NCBI GenBank assembly: GCA_023426575.1
Contig: JAFAAL010000012.1
Coordinates: 1-64,000, forward strand
Direction of reading: 5' to 3'
Length of the DNA stretch: 64,000 nt
Source: Bacillota bacterium
GTDB taxonomy: Bacteria > Bacillota > Clostridia > Saccharofermentanales > DTU023
Part shown: positions 43,269 through 53,130 of the stretch, piece after piece
Position numbering within the stretch: the stretch's first letter is position 1
How the letters are laid out: each line of letters opens with the position of its first letter
Translations under genes and position numbers: made by a program
The notes under the pieces: model-generated
What the model was told of the DNA's origin: nothing
Databases searched by the model: none
Seen by the model: only the letters and a program-made list of their open reading frames with translations

Positions 43269-45699
43269 TCAGCGCCGTACAAATCAAGAGACCCTCGATA
43301 TCAAGGTCATCGACCCTCGAGTAAGGCTCGGCGCGCCTTCGAGACTTTTTCTCAGCCGCTTTCTTACGTTTTTAGCTCTTGCGATTCCAGCCCTCGCCCT
43401 CGCTCAGATCTGGCACGTCCTCGTCTGTCAGAATCTTGGAATTTCGACGCTGGGCATGGGTGGATTGATCATCCAGGGTCTGTTGCTCTTAGCCTTCTTT
43501 GGTTTGGCCCTTTTTTCTTGGCGAGGTCAGGCGATCACAGTGGGCCTCTCCTTGCTCCTGGGACTTCTCTTTTTTATGCTGCCAGAGCTCTTTGGCTCGC
43601 GCGCTGTCGAGATCGTGGCAAATTTAGGACAGCAGCTTAGCGAGAGCGCCCTCTGGCTGGCTCATGCCCTCGGACTATTGGCCCATCGCCCTGAGCTGGC
43701 TCCCTCTCTCTTGAGTCCTCTGCTCTTAGTGCTGCTTTCGATTCTGTCCTATGTCCTCTTTCGCTTTTCTGCGCCGCGGCTGCTGCTCCTGGCTTTTATC
43801 AGTTCTTTTTTCTATCTAGGCGATTTTCAGGAGGGCATAGGGAGGAGTCAAATCTTGCTCTTTGCAGGTCTCTTCTGCATTGGACTCGTCTTCTTGTTTG
43901 CCAAACACAGACTGAGCGAGCGCGGGGCACTCGTGCAGGCGCCGCCGCTCATTCCAGTGGCCTTGATCCTCGTTGGGGTCATTGTGCTCTACCAGCTCTT
44001 GCCGCCGTTCAGCTTGCAAAATCAAAAGCTATACGATCGCTTAGAGTTTATACGTGAGCGCTTTAAACGCGAGGAGAAATTACCTGACACCATCAATTAC
44101 TATGAATTTAGCCTCAAGGATCTTGGCTATTATCCGCAGCAAAACCGCCTCGGAGGTCCTGTCAACATTCTCGAAAAGCCCTACATGCGCTACGAGGGGC
44201 CGAGCCAGGCTACTTACCTTGCAGGGACGGTTTTCTCTGATTTTCAACAAAATCAATGGCTGCCCTCTTCTATGGACCCCAATTTTATCTTCCGATCAGA
44301 TGAGCCCGGTCGGGAGCAACGACGTGCTTTTTTCCTCGATGAGCAGAGCTATCCGACTGAGGTCAGGCAAAAATTCTCAGATCTTTCGGATGCGACTATC
44401 TGGCCTCTTGAACAACCTGTTCAAGTCATTTTTAATCCCAGCCGTGTCCTCAGCTTGGAAGAAGTGATTCGCCCTGCGTCTTCCGAGGAGCGACTACGCT
44501 ATTTCTTCAACCGCTCGGCTCAGATCTATGCATCAATGGTTTTGCCAGAGACGGGCTATCGTCTGCGGGCGCATTTTCCTCGGCCTCTCAATCCGAGTGA
44601 ACTCGAGCAGAACTTGCGCTCTGTGCTGCCTGAGGACCTGGATCTCAAGCCCTCCCGTCGCTATCAGGAGATTATGACGCAAGTTGACCCCGGCCTCGCT
44701 AAAATTGTCTATGACGAGGGGGGTAGTGATCTCGACCGCCTCGGCCGCCTGTTCCTGGCCAGAGACTACCTCTCCCGTCACTATCAATACACACTGCAAC
44801 CCATTGTTCCTGGAGAAAACGAGGACTTCTTCGTCCACTTTATGACGACTAAGGAGGGCTACTGCACTTACTTTGCCACAGCCATGACACTGATTGCCCG
44901 CGAGATGGGATTCAAGGCTCAGTACGTTGAGGGCGTTCTTGTGCGGGGTGTCTCGGACTTAGGTCTCGGTCGCTATGAGCGAGTCGTGAAGAACACCTCG
45001 GCCCACGCCTGGACGAGACTGGACTTGCCTAAGATCGGGGGCGTTATCATCGATGCCATCCCTCAAGATGCCCTGGCCAAGCTCAGCCGTGACCAGGAGC
45101 GCGAAATCGATCCGCCTCCAAACAGTGAACCGAGCCAGACTGAAGCTCCACCTCCGACTGAGCCATCCGAGACTTCAGAGCCAGAACTCGAAGAGAGCAG
45201 TCCCAGCGAGAGTGAAAGTCCGACGCCTGAAGATGAAAGTTCATCCTTTCAGATGACGCCTTTTATCTGGGCACTGATATCGCTTTTCTTGATTTTATTG
45301 CTGATCGCCGCTCTGATTGGCTGGCGACTTCAGAACAGCCGTCGTCGACACGATCTCAAGTACCTGCGAGAGCGCTATGGGGCAGAAGAGAGCATCGTGC
45401 GAATCTGGCAGGACATGCAAAATCTCTTTGTCTTGGCGACAGCAGCGACGCTGCCGGTGAATGCCACAGTGCTCAGCACATACCGCTCCTTTGCGCAGAA
45501 TTTTAGAAGTATAGACAGTCGACTGGCTGGAGCTGCTTTCTTGGCTTTTGAAAGAGCTTTCTATGGCCCAGAGATTCTGAGCGCCTCTGATCAGGAAGAG
45601 ATTATGGCTTACTATGCCGAGATTGAAGAGGCCTACAAGGCATCGACCTCTAGTCTGTCCTATTTCTGGCACCGTGTTCTGACGGGGCGGAGGGCGTAG
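43255..45699 (+). CDS. Transglutaminase-like membrane protein (DUF3488/DUF4129 type)
   Basis: 814 residues. About six N-terminal helices (residues 28-240), a large extracytoplasmic part with the transglutaminase-like triad Cys537 (EGYCTYFA), His584 (AHAWTRL) and Asp600, then a Pro/Ser/Glu-rich linker (about 623-665), one helix and a cytoplasmic C-terminal domain. Third member of the widespread MoxR-DUF58-transglutaminase trio; substrate unknown, presumably extracellular. ATG 43255 follows GAGAGGA and sits inside the DUF58 gene; the longer frame to 43126 is rejected. Confidence 0.88.
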   Translation: MQRSSQRRTNQETLDIKVIDPRVRLGAPSRLFLSRFLTFLALAIPALALAQIWHVLVCQNLGISTLGMGGLIIQGLLLLAFFGLALFSWRGQAITVGLSLLLGLLFFMLPELFGSRAVEIVANLGQQLSESALWLAHALGLLAHRPELAPSLLSPLLLVLLSILSYVLFRFSAPRLLLLAFISSFFYLGDFQEGIGRSQILLFAGLFCIGLVFLFAKHRLSERGALVQAPPLIPVALILVGVIVLYQLLPPFSLQNQKLYDRLEFIRERFKREEKLPDTINYYEFSLKDLGYYPQQNRLGGPVNILEKPYMRYEGPSQATYLAGTVFSDFQQNQWLPSSMDPNFIFRSDEPGREQRRAFFLDEQSYPTEVRQKFSDLSDATIWPLEQPVQVIFNPSRVLSLEEVIRPASSEERLRYFFNRSAQIYASMVLPETGYRLRAHFPRPLNPSELEQNLRSVLPEDLDLKPSRRYQEIMTQVDPGLAKIVYDEGGSDLDRLGRLFLARDYLSRHYQYTLQPIVPGENEDFFVHFMTTKEGYCTYFATAMTLIAREMGFKAQYVEGVLVRGVSDLGLGRYERVVKNTSAHAWTRLDLPKIGGVIIDAIPQDALAKLSRDQEREIDPPPNSEPSQTEAPPPTEPSETSEPELEESSPSESESPTPEDESSSFQMTPFIWALISLFLILLLIAALIGWRLQNSRRRHDLKYLRERYGAEESIVRIWQDMQNLFVLATAATLPVNATVLSTYRSFAQNFRSIDSRLAGAAFLAFERAFYGPEILSASDQEEIMAYYAEIEEAYKASTSSLSYFWHRVLTGRRA

Positions 45700-45727
45700 A
45701 GAGCAGTACTTGTGATAAACTAGGAGC

Positions 45728-47215
45728 ATGAGTAAACAGCAGCGGGAATTTGACCTTGAAAGCACGAGGGCTGAACAGCAATTGTCGATCAGAGAGGGCC
45801 GGCGGCTTCGCTACTTTGTTCAGACCTTTGGCTGTCAGCAAAACGAAAATGATTCAGAGAAGATTGCCGGTATTTTAGAGTGTCTGGGCTTCTTGCCGGC
45901 TTTAAGTTATACAGAAGCAGATCTGATCCTGATTAATTCTTGTTCGATTCGTGAGAATGCAGATGATCGACTCTTCGGGCATTTAGGCATGTTGAAACAG
46001 GCCTATGAGGACAGTGGGCGTCAACTGCTGATCGGCGTCTGTGGCTGTATGGTGACCCGACCTCAACTGGTAACAAAGATCAAAGAGAGCTATCCCCAGG
46101 TCCGGCTCCTGATGACACCGCAAGAAATTCATGAGCTGCCCAAAAAGCTAATTGAGGTCTATAGGGGAGAGGGAACTGCGCTAGAGACATCTATGGATGA
46201 GGTCATCGTCGAGGGGATCCCACAAGAGCGAGAGCGTCGTTTCCGTGCGCTGCTCTCCATTATGTACGGTTGTAACCATTTTTGCTCGTATTGTGTCGTG
46301 CCATTTGCCCGTGGCAGGCAGCGCTCTAGGCGCGCTCATGATATTCTTGCCGAAGCCTCTGAACTGGCAGCTTCAGGCTTCACGGAATTGATGCTCTTGG
46401 GTCAAAATGTCAATGCTTGGGGTCTCGATCATGGGGCTGCCGATCTACGCTTTGCGCGCGGTCGAAATCGCTCAGATCTCATCCGAGCCCACGAGGAGAG
46501 TGCAGAGCCTAAGACATTCCCTGAATTGCTCGCCGCTCTGGCGGCCATCCCTGGCATACGCTGCATTCGCTACATGTCTCCGCACCCGAGGGACTTTACG
46601 CCCCAGATGATCGATGCTCTGGCGCTCTTTCCAGAGATTGAATCTCGACTTCACCTCCCTCTGCAATCGGGTTCAGACCGTATCCTCCGAGCCATGCGTC
46701 GTGGCTATAAGCTGCATGAGTACAGGGCTCTCGTCCAGGCGGCACGCGAGGCCAGGCCCGATCTCGCGCTGACGACGGATATCATCGTTGCCTTCCCAGG
46801 TGAGAGCGAATCAGATTTTGAGGCAACATTGTCGGCTGTCGAAGAATTTGCTTTCCAATCTGCCTATACCTTTATCTTTTCGCCGAGGCCTGGCACTCCT
46901 GCCGCCCATCTGCCCGAAATTCCAGCGCCTATTGCCAGTGCTCGCTTCCAAAAACTTCTGGCCCTTCAGAATCGGCTCACCGCAGAGTCCTACTCTGCCC
47001 GTGTCGGTAAGACTGTCGAGGTCCTGGTCGAGGGGGCCAGCCGACAGAATCCAAGCATCTTTACAGCCCGTGACCACGCCTTCTACCTCTATAACCTCGA
47101 ATTGTGTGAAAATGCGCTGCAGGAGGGAGATCGGCTCGATGTCCTCGTCACCGAGGCCCGTGCTTTCTCTGCCCTCGCCAGACCTCTTGAACGAGTGAGG
47201 GTAGGGGAATGTTAA
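45728..47215 (+). CDS. miaB: tRNA-2-methylthio-N6-dimethylallyladenosine synthase
   Basis: Radical SAM methylthiotransferase acting at A37 after MiaA. The 495 residues carry the UPF0004 domain with Cys residues in TFGCQQNENDSE, NSCSIRE and GVCGCM, the radical SAM motif GCNHFCSYC, and a C-terminal TRAM domain. An insert of about 20 residues follows LLGQNVNAWG. AGGAG is very close to the ATG (one base), an unusual spacing. No clear promoter in the 28-base gap before it. It overlaps mutS by 7 bases. Confidence 0.94.
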   Translation: MSKQQREFDLESTRAEQQLSIREGRRLRYFVQTFGCQQNENDSEKIAGILECLGFLPALSYTEADLILINSCSIRENADDRLFGHLGMLKQAYEDSGRQLLIGVCGCMVTRPQLVTKIKESYPQVRLLMTPQEIHELPKKLIEVYRGEGTALETSMDEVIVEGIPQERERRFRALLSIMYGCNHFCSYCVVPFARGRQRSRRAHDILAEASELAASGFTELMLLGQNVNAWGLDHGAADLRFARGRNRSDLIRAHEESAEPKTFPELLAALAAIPGIRCIRYMSPHPRDFTPQMIDALALFPEIESRLHLPLQSGSDRILRAMRRGYKLHEYRALVQAAREARPDLALTTDIIVAFPGESESDFEATLSAVEEFAFQSAYTFIFSPRPGTPAAHLPEIPAPIASARFQKLLALQNRLTAESYSARVGKTVEVLVEGASRQNPSIFTARDHAFYLYNLELCENALQEGDRLDVLVTEARAFSALARPLERVRVGEC

Positions 47216-49818
47216 AGCTATCTGAGATCCAGATTGATCAACTGTCTCCCATGATGAAGCAGTATGCGAGTCTGAGGGAGGCTCATCCCGATTGTCTTCT
47301 CTTCTTTAGGCTCGGCGACTTCTATGAGCTCTTCTTCGAAGATGCTGTCTTAGTCGCCAAAGAACTTGACTTAACTCTAACAGGGCGTGAGTGTGGGCTG
47401 AGTGAACGGGCTCCCATGGCAGGAGTGCCTTATCATTCCGTTGATTCGTATCTTTTTCGCCTTCTGCGTAAGGGCTATAAAATTGCGATCTGTGAACAGA
47501 CGGAGGATCCCGCTCAGGCACAGGGCCTGGTCCAACGTGATGTCGTCCGCATTTTGACGCCAGGCACAGTCACGGCAGATGAACTTCTCGAGGCCAAGCG
47601 AGAGAGCTGGCTCATGGCCATCGTTAAGCGGGATCGCTACTATGGCATCGCCGCGCTCGACATGGCTTCTGGCCGTACGCAGACTAGGAATCTCTTTTCC
47701 GAGGACGCCTCCGTCGTTCTCCAAGATGAGATTTTGAGGTTGCAGCCTCGAGAGATTCTCATGGACGAAGACTGGCAGCTCGATCGTGCCCAAGAGCGTG
47801 TTCTGGAGCGCCTGAAGATTCGTCTGACGCAGAGGCCCTCCGGAGATTTTCAGACGCTGCTCGATGATTCCCGCCTCGCGCCTGCGAGCCCTGGAGAGCT
47901 CTGGCCCGCCGCAGCAGCTGCCCTCATTCGCTATCTTGAGCAGACACAGTTCCAATGGCCGCGCCATATGCAGCGTTTTGAGCCAGAAGCTGACATTGCC
48001 CGCCTCAAGATGGACGGCAACTGTCGATTGAACCTCGAGTTGACAGAGACCATTTGGGAGCGCAAGTATAGAGGAAGTCTCCTCCACTGTATGGACTACT
48101 GTGTCACGGCGATGGGAAGTCGCATGTTGCGTCGCGAACTGGAGGAGCCACCAGCTGATCTAGAGCTCATTCGCTCTCGACAGACAGCTGTCGCCGAGTG
48201 GGTCGCCGCCTTCATCCCACGTCAAAATCTCCGTGAGATCCTACGCGGCTTCATCGATCTCGAGCGCTTGAGTGCCAAGATTGCCATGCAGCGACTGAGT
48301 CCTCGCGACCTCATTGCCATTGCGGAAACACATGCGAGAATCGTCTCCGTTCAGACGATCATGACGGAGCTTAAGGCTGAGATCAATGTCCATCTCGCCC
48401 AGAATTTGACCGCTTATTCGGCTTTGGCCGACTTTATCCAAAGTGCTATTGTCCCAGAACCGCCTCCGCATAGCCGAGAAGGGGGACTGATCCGAGAGGG
48501 ATTTTCCCCGCGTCTCGATGAGCTGCGTGAATTGGCTCATGGGGGCCGTTCTCGCCTTCTAGAGCTTGAGGAAGAGGCGCGTGAGAACTCGGGCATCAAA
48601 AAGCTCAAGGTTGGCTATAATCGCGTCTTCGGCTATTATTTCGAGGTCCCGAAGAGCCAGAGTCAGGAGATGCCCGATTCATTTACACGGCGGCAGACCC
48701 TCAGGAATTCGGAACGCTTTGTCAATCAAGAACTCAAAGCCCTCGAAGAGGAGATCATCGGAGCCGAAGCAGAAGCTCTCGAATTAGAGCAAGAGCTCTT
48801 CATTGAGGTTTGCCGGGCCATCGAGGAGGAACTCTTACTCTTCCGTCAGAATGCTGAGAGCCTGATGACGATTGACTTTCTCTCTGCCCTGGCTGAATTG
48901 GCAGAGCGGCATCACTATGTGCAACCTGAGCTGAGCCTCGATCCCATTCTGGACATTCAGGGCGGTCGCCATCCAGTTGTCGAGCAGAGTCTAGAGGAGC
49001 AGAGCTTTGTGCCCAACGACCTCGTCATTGATGACAAAGAGCGCATCCTCGTGCTCACGGGGCCGAACATGGCTGGAAAGTCGACTTATTTGAGGCAGAC
49101 GGCGCTCTTGACGATCATGGCGCATCTCGGCTCATTTGTTCCTGCCAAGCGGGCCGTCATTGGCCTCTGCGATCAAATATTTACGCGTATTGGCGCCGCG
49201 GATAATCTCAGCAAGGGGCAGTCGACCTTTATGATTGAGATGCTGGAGCTCGCGACAATTTTACAGAAGATGAGTTCGAATTCTCTTCTCATTCTCGATG
49301 AGATAGGGAGGGGGACGTCCACATTTGACGGTCTGGCCATCGCCTGGGCTGTTCTAGAACATCTCGCAAATCAGGGACAGCTGGCTGCGAGAACCCTCTT
49401 TGCCACGCATTATCACGAGCTCTGCGATCTCGAGAGTGAGGTTCCAGCGCTCTTCAATGCGCATCTCACTGTCGATACTCAGGGCCAGGAATTGCGCTTT
49501 TTACACCAAGTAGAGCTCGGCCCCTCGAGTGATTCCTACGGCATTGAAGTGGCTCGGCTCGCAGGTGTTCCCGATTCGCTAATTGCCAGAGCCGATGTTA
49601 TTTTGGCGGATCTCGAGCGCAGTCACAATGGCAAGCGCATCAAGCGGGCCAAACATCAAGAGCTACCAGGGCAGATGGGCTTTGGACTCGAGACGCGGCA
49701 CTCCCGCGTCGAGCAGGAGGTTTTAAAATTAATACGCACGGTAGACATCAATACGCTGAGACCTATAGAAGGGCTGCAGTGGCTCTGTGAACTGCAGGGG
49801 AGACTGAAGGAGGAGTAG
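47209..49818 (+). CDS. mutS: DNA mismatch repair protein MutS
   Basis: 869-residue mismatch sensor. The mismatch-wedge motif is in FRLGDFYELFFEDA (about residue 37). The ATPase has Walker A GPNMAGKSTYLRQ, then LSKGQSTFMIEM, Walker B LLILDEIGRGTSTFDG and ATHYHEL. Full length. The start lies within the end of miaB, and it is followed by mutL after 3 bases. Confidence 0.96.
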   Translation: MLKLSEIQIDQLSPMMKQYASLREAHPDCLLFFRLGDFYELFFEDAVLVAKELDLTLTGRECGLSERAPMAGVPYHSVDSYLFRLLRKGYKIAICEQTEDPAQAQGLVQRDVVRILTPGTVTADELLEAKRESWLMAIVKRDRYYGIAALDMASGRTQTRNLFSEDASVVLQDEILRLQPREILMDEDWQLDRAQERVLERLKIRLTQRPSGDFQTLLDDSRLAPASPGELWPAAAAALIRYLEQTQFQWPRHMQRFEPEADIARLKMDGNCRLNLELTETIWERKYRGSLLHCMDYCVTAMGSRMLRRELEEPPADLELIRSRQTAVAEWVAAFIPRQNLREILRGFIDLERLSAKIAMQRLSPRDLIAIAETHARIVSVQTIMTELKAEINVHLAQNLTAYSALADFIQSAIVPEPPPHSREGGLIREGFSPRLDELRELAHGGRSRLLELEEEARENSGIKKLKVGYNRVFGYYFEVPKSQSQEMPDSFTRRQTLRNSERFVNQELKALEEEIIGAEAEALELEQELFIEVCRAIEEELLLFRQNAESLMTIDFLSALAELAERHHYVQPELSLDPILDIQGGRHPVVEQSLEEQSFVPNDLVIDDKERILVLTGPNMAGKSTYLRQTALLTIMAHLGSFVPAKRAVIGLCDQIFTRIGAADNLSKGQSTFMIEMLELATILQKMSSNSLLILDEIGRGTSTFDGLAIAWAVLEHLANQGQLAARTLFATHYHELCDLESEVPALFNAHLTVDTQGQELRFLHQVELGPSSDSYGIEVARLAGVPDSLIARADVILADLERSHNGKRIKRAKHQELPGQMGFGLETRHSRVEQEVLKLIRTVDINTLRPIEGLQWLCELQGRLKEE

Positions 49819-49821
49819 TGC

Positions 49822-51744
49822 ATGTCGGAGATGAAGAAGATTCAGGTTCTGTCCACTCAGACGGCAGATGCGATCGCCGCTGGTGAGGTCGTAGAGCGGC
49901 CTGCAAGTGTCGTCAAGGAACTCGTTGAGAATGCACTAGATGCCTCTGCAAGCAAAATCGAAATTGAGATTCGCTCGGGGGGCATTAAGAAGATTCGCGT
50001 TGTCGACAACGGCTATGGCATCCCTGCGGACGACGCTCCACTGGCCTTTTTACGCTTTAGCACTTCGAAAATCCGCAGTCTCGATGATCTCGATACAATT
50101 TCGAGCATGGGATTTAGAGGGGAGGCCCTCGCTTCCATTGCCGCAGTGAGCAAGGTCCAGTTGACGACCCGTACAGCAGAGGCCGAGGCAGCCATTTCCC
50201 TGCAGCTCGAGGCTTCGGAGCTGATCTCAGCTGGCTACGTCGGGGCCCCCGTTGGGACGAGCATAGAAGTTTCAGAGCTCTTCTATAACACGCCAGCACG
50301 CTTTAAATTTTTGAAGTCTGATCAATCCGAGGCGTCCTATGTTACAGATATCGTCTCTAAGATGGCTCTAGCCCACCCTGAGGTCAGTTTTCGACTGCTC
50401 AGCGATGGCAAGGAAGTCTTGCAAACACCGGGTAACAACGACCTGCGCTCTGTCATCTACCTCCTCTGGGGCAAGGAAGTCGCGCAGGGTATGCACGAGG
50501 TCCGCGCCGAGAAGGACGGAGTCAAATTACATGGTCTGCTCGCTAGAGCCGATCTTTCGCGCCACAACCGCTCACGTCAAGTATTCTTTGTCAATCATCG
50601 CTATATTCACTCGGACCTCTTGCGACAGGCCGTGGAGGAAGCTGGGAAGACATGGTTTATGAAGGGCCGGCACGCACAGTGTGTGCTCTTCCTCGATATG
50701 CCTGCCAGCGCCGTCGACGTCAATGTTCATCCTCAGAAGACTGAGGTGCGCTTTGCTGAGGAGAGGAAAATCTTCAGCCTCCTCTATCATGCCATCCGCG
50801 ATCGCCTAGAGGGGATCTCGCTCTTTCCCGAGGCCTCATTCAAAAGCACTGAGCGCTCCATGCAATCTTCCACAGCGCCGAGTACAGAGCGCCATGAAAA
50901 TCAAAACCTTCAAATCTCGCCACCTCGTTTAGAGCCAAACAAAGCGATGCAGCAGCGCCACTTCGAAGAGACGGGCGAAAGGACCGTGCCAAACTTGGCG
51001 CCGAGCCCCGCTCTCGATTGGCAAAGACTCGTCGGCGAGGAACAATTTGCCTATATGAGTCATCGCGAGGCGAGGCAAGGAGCAGAAGATGGGTCAAAAG
51101 AGAGTCCAGAACTAAATGAGGACATTCTCTTACAAAGTGATCCAGAGCTACAATCTCTGCTGAACGCTCGACTGATTGGCCAGCTCTTTGCGACATATAT
51201 TCTCTTAGAAGGGGAGAGCGAGCTCATCTTAATCGACCAACACGCTGCTCATGAACGTATCCTCTACGAGCAATTCCGAGCGGCGCGCCTCGCTCGGCGG
51301 CAAGATCCCCCCAAGATTGAAACCCTCCTGACACCTCTTCAGGTCGACTTGAGTTTATCTGAAATTCGCGCGGCAGAGCAGTACGCCGGTGAGCTTGCTG
51401 CTGAGGGCTTTGGACTCAGTATTCTCGGGCCAGAGACAGCGGTCATTCGAGAGCAACCGTACACGATCAATGAGCGTCTAAACGCTGTGGCCGTGCTGCG
51501 GGAGATTCTGGCAAAGCTTGAGAAGCATCAGGGGAATCTATCCGAAGTCGGCGACGAACTCGATCACACATATGCCTGTAAAGCTGCGATCAAGGCACAT
51601 GATGTCCTCTCTTATGAGGAGATGAAAAATCTCATTCTCCAGCTCTCGGCTTGTCAGAACGCCTATCACTGTCCTCACGGTCGCCCCGTGGTGACTAAGA
51701 TTAGCCGATACGAAGTCGAAAAGCTCTTTAAGCGGGTTGTCTGA
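49822..51744 (+). CDS. mutL: DNA mismatch repair endonuclease MutL
   Basis: 640 residues. GHKL ATPase motifs ELVENALDAS, DNGYGIP and GFRGEALASIAAVS at the N-terminus; a Ser/Gln-rich linker; C-terminal endonuclease motif DQHAAHERILYE with the metal motifs ACKAAIKAH and CPHGRP. These are present in MutL of bacteria without MutH, so nicking activity is expected. AAGGAGGAG precedes the ATG. TGATG overlap with miaA. Confidence 0.95.
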   Translation: MSEMKKIQVLSTQTADAIAAGEVVERPASVVKELVENALDASASKIEIEIRSGGIKKIRVVDNGYGIPADDAPLAFLRFSTSKIRSLDDLDTISSMGFRGEALASIAAVSKVQLTTRTAEAEAAISLQLEASELISAGYVGAPVGTSIEVSELFYNTPARFKFLKSDQSEASYVTDIVSKMALAHPEVSFRLLSDGKEVLQTPGNNDLRSVIYLLWGKEVAQGMHEVRAEKDGVKLHGLLARADLSRHNRSRQVFFVNHRYIHSDLLRQAVEEAGKTWFMKGRHAQCVLFLDMPASAVDVNVHPQKTEVRFAEERKIFSLLYHAIRDRLEGISLFPEASFKSTERSMQSSTAPSTERHENQNLQISPPRLEPNKAMQQRHFEETGERTVPNLAPSPALDWQRLVGEEQFAYMSHREARQGAEDGSKESPELNEDILLQSDPELQSLLNARLIGQLFATYILLEGESELILIDQHAAHERILYEQFRAARLARRQDPPKIETLLTPLQVDLSLSEIRAAEQYAGELAAEGFGLSILGPETAVIREQPYTINERLNAVAVLREILAKLEKHQGNLSEVGDELDHTYACKAAIKAHDVLSYEEMKNLILQLSACQNAYHCPHGRPVVTKISRYEVEKLFKRVV

Positions 51745-52676
51745 TGCTTAAAAGACCGAGACTTCTCGTTATTGCCGGTCCCACGGCTTCTGGCAAGTCC
51801 GCCCTGGCGATCGCGCTCGCCCACGCCTTGGATGGGGAGATCATCTCTGCAGATTCAATGCAGATTTATCGCGATCTGGACATCGGCACGGCCAAGGTGA
51901 GCGAAGATGAGCAAGAGGGGATCAGACATCACATGATCGACCTGATCAGCCCTATCCAAGACTTCAGCGTTGCAGAGTGGCTAGAGGGGGCCAGAGCTGC
52001 GATCCAGAACATCCGGAGCCGGGAGAAGGTTCCTATTGTCTGTGGGGGAACGGGCCTCTATATCGATTCTCTCATTGAAGGGATCGTCTTTGCGCCTCAG
52101 TCGGCAAGCCGCGCAGAAATCTTAAAACAGCGTGCAGAGCTCAGGGCCGAGCTGAGGGCTGAGGGGCTCGAGTGCGCCCACGCCCGTCTCAAAGAGCTTG
52201 ATCCTCTTGCTGCTGAGCGAATTAGCCCACAGGATGAAAAGCGGATCGTTCGCTTCTTTGAGCGCTTGAACTATGAGGGCCGAAGCCTCAGCGACGCCAA
52301 TGCGCAAAGTCGCAATCCAGAGCTCGAAGAGGACGCCCAAGCCTATGTACTCGAGCTCGATCGCCATGAGCTCTACGAGCGCATCAACCTCCGAGCTCGA
52401 GAGATTTTCCAGGCAGGTCTCGTCGACGAGTTACAGAATCTCTTGTTGACATACCCCAAGTTTGAACAGTCTCAGGCCTATCAAGCCATCGCCTACAAAG
52501 AGGCAGCAGCGCTCCTCGCTGGGGTAGAGGAGGAGAGCGTGGCTATTGAGCGCCTGGCTCAGACTACGAGACGCTATGCCAAGAGGCAGATCAGTTGGTT
52601 CAAACGCAAGCCATACTACAGACAAATTCCACTTGAGGGCGCTTATTTGGAGATCTTAAATAATTACCAAGCCTAA
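51744..52676 (+). CDS. miaA: tRNA dimethylallyltransferase
   Basis: Adds the isopentenyl group to A37, the substrate for MiaB. The 310 residues have the P-loop GPTASGKSALAIALA, then SADSMQIYRDLDIGTAK, VCGGTGLYIDSL and YAKRQISWFKRK. It is the last gene of the tightly packed miaB-mutS-mutL-miaA run; hfq follows after a 116-base AT-rich gap. Confidence 0.95.
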   Translation: MLKRPRLLVIAGPTASGKSALAIALAHALDGEIISADSMQIYRDLDIGTAKVSEDEQEGIRHHMIDLISPIQDFSVAEWLEGARAAIQNIRSREKVPIVCGGTGLYIDSLIEGIVFAPQSASRAEILKQRAELRAELRAEGLECAHARLKELDPLAAERISPQDEKRIVRFFERLNYEGRSLSDANAQSRNPELEEDAQAYVLELDRHELYERINLRAREIFQAGLVDELQNLLLTYPKFEQSQAYQAIAYKEAAALLAGVEEESVAIERLAQTTRRYAKRQISWFKRKPYYRQIPLEGAYLEILNNYQA

Positions 52677-52792
52677 ATATTCGTCAATATTCATGGAAAA
52701 AGCCTCGTTTATACAACGCAATGCACATTTTCTGTCTTACAATAGAACTACCTTAATAAATATAAGGAATATGTAAACTTTTGGAGGACAAG
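52677..52792 (+). promoter_or_regulatory. AT-rich gap before hfq, probable promoter region
   Basis: 116 bases, much more AT-rich than its surroundings. The best promoter reading is TTACAA (52737-52742), 18-base spacer, TATAAG (52761-52766). GGAGG sits five bases before the hfq ATG. No terminator-like hairpin after miaA. Confidence 0.4.
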
Positions 52793-53110
52793 ATGCAACA
52801 AGATTACAAGCGGAGCGGACTCAAGGCAAGCGAGGGACGATTGGAAGAGGTCTATCTCAACTATTGTCGCAAGCAAAAGGTGCCCCTAGATCTCAAGACA
52901 GCCCAGGGCGAGACCTATCTCAGCGGCTTCATCGTCGGCTTCGACAATGACAGCTTAATTGTCGAGGTCAACGGCTCACAAGAACTCGTCTATAAAGCTG
53001 GTATAGCCAGTATCTGTCCGAGGTCTGAAATGGACTTTATTTTCAACGATGCCTGGCGAGAAAATAAGAGCCGAGAAATGGCTGCTCGCGGGAATTACTG
53101 TTATAATTAG
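52793..53110 (+). CDS. hfq: Divergent Hfq-like RNA chaperone
   Basis: 105 residues with an Sm-like core at about 20-77: YLNYCRKQKVPLDLKTAQGE, SGFIVGFDNDSLIVEV and SQELVYKAGIASICP align with the Hfq Sm1 and Sm2 patterns. The usual Sm2 motif Y/F-K-H reads YKA (67-69), and the proximal-site Gln near the N-terminus is not evident. The tail of about 28 residues is charged with a final NYCYN. Position after miaA is the classic place for hfq. The start follows GGAGG; a TTG 12 bases upstream overlaps it. Confidence 0.78.
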   Translation: MQQDYKRSGLKASEGRLEEVYLNYCRKQKVPLDLKTAQGETYLSGFIVGFDNDSLIVEVNGSQELVYKAGIASICPRSEMDFIFNDAWRENKSREMAARGNYCYN

Positions 53111-53130
53111 CCCGAACGGAGGACATACGC

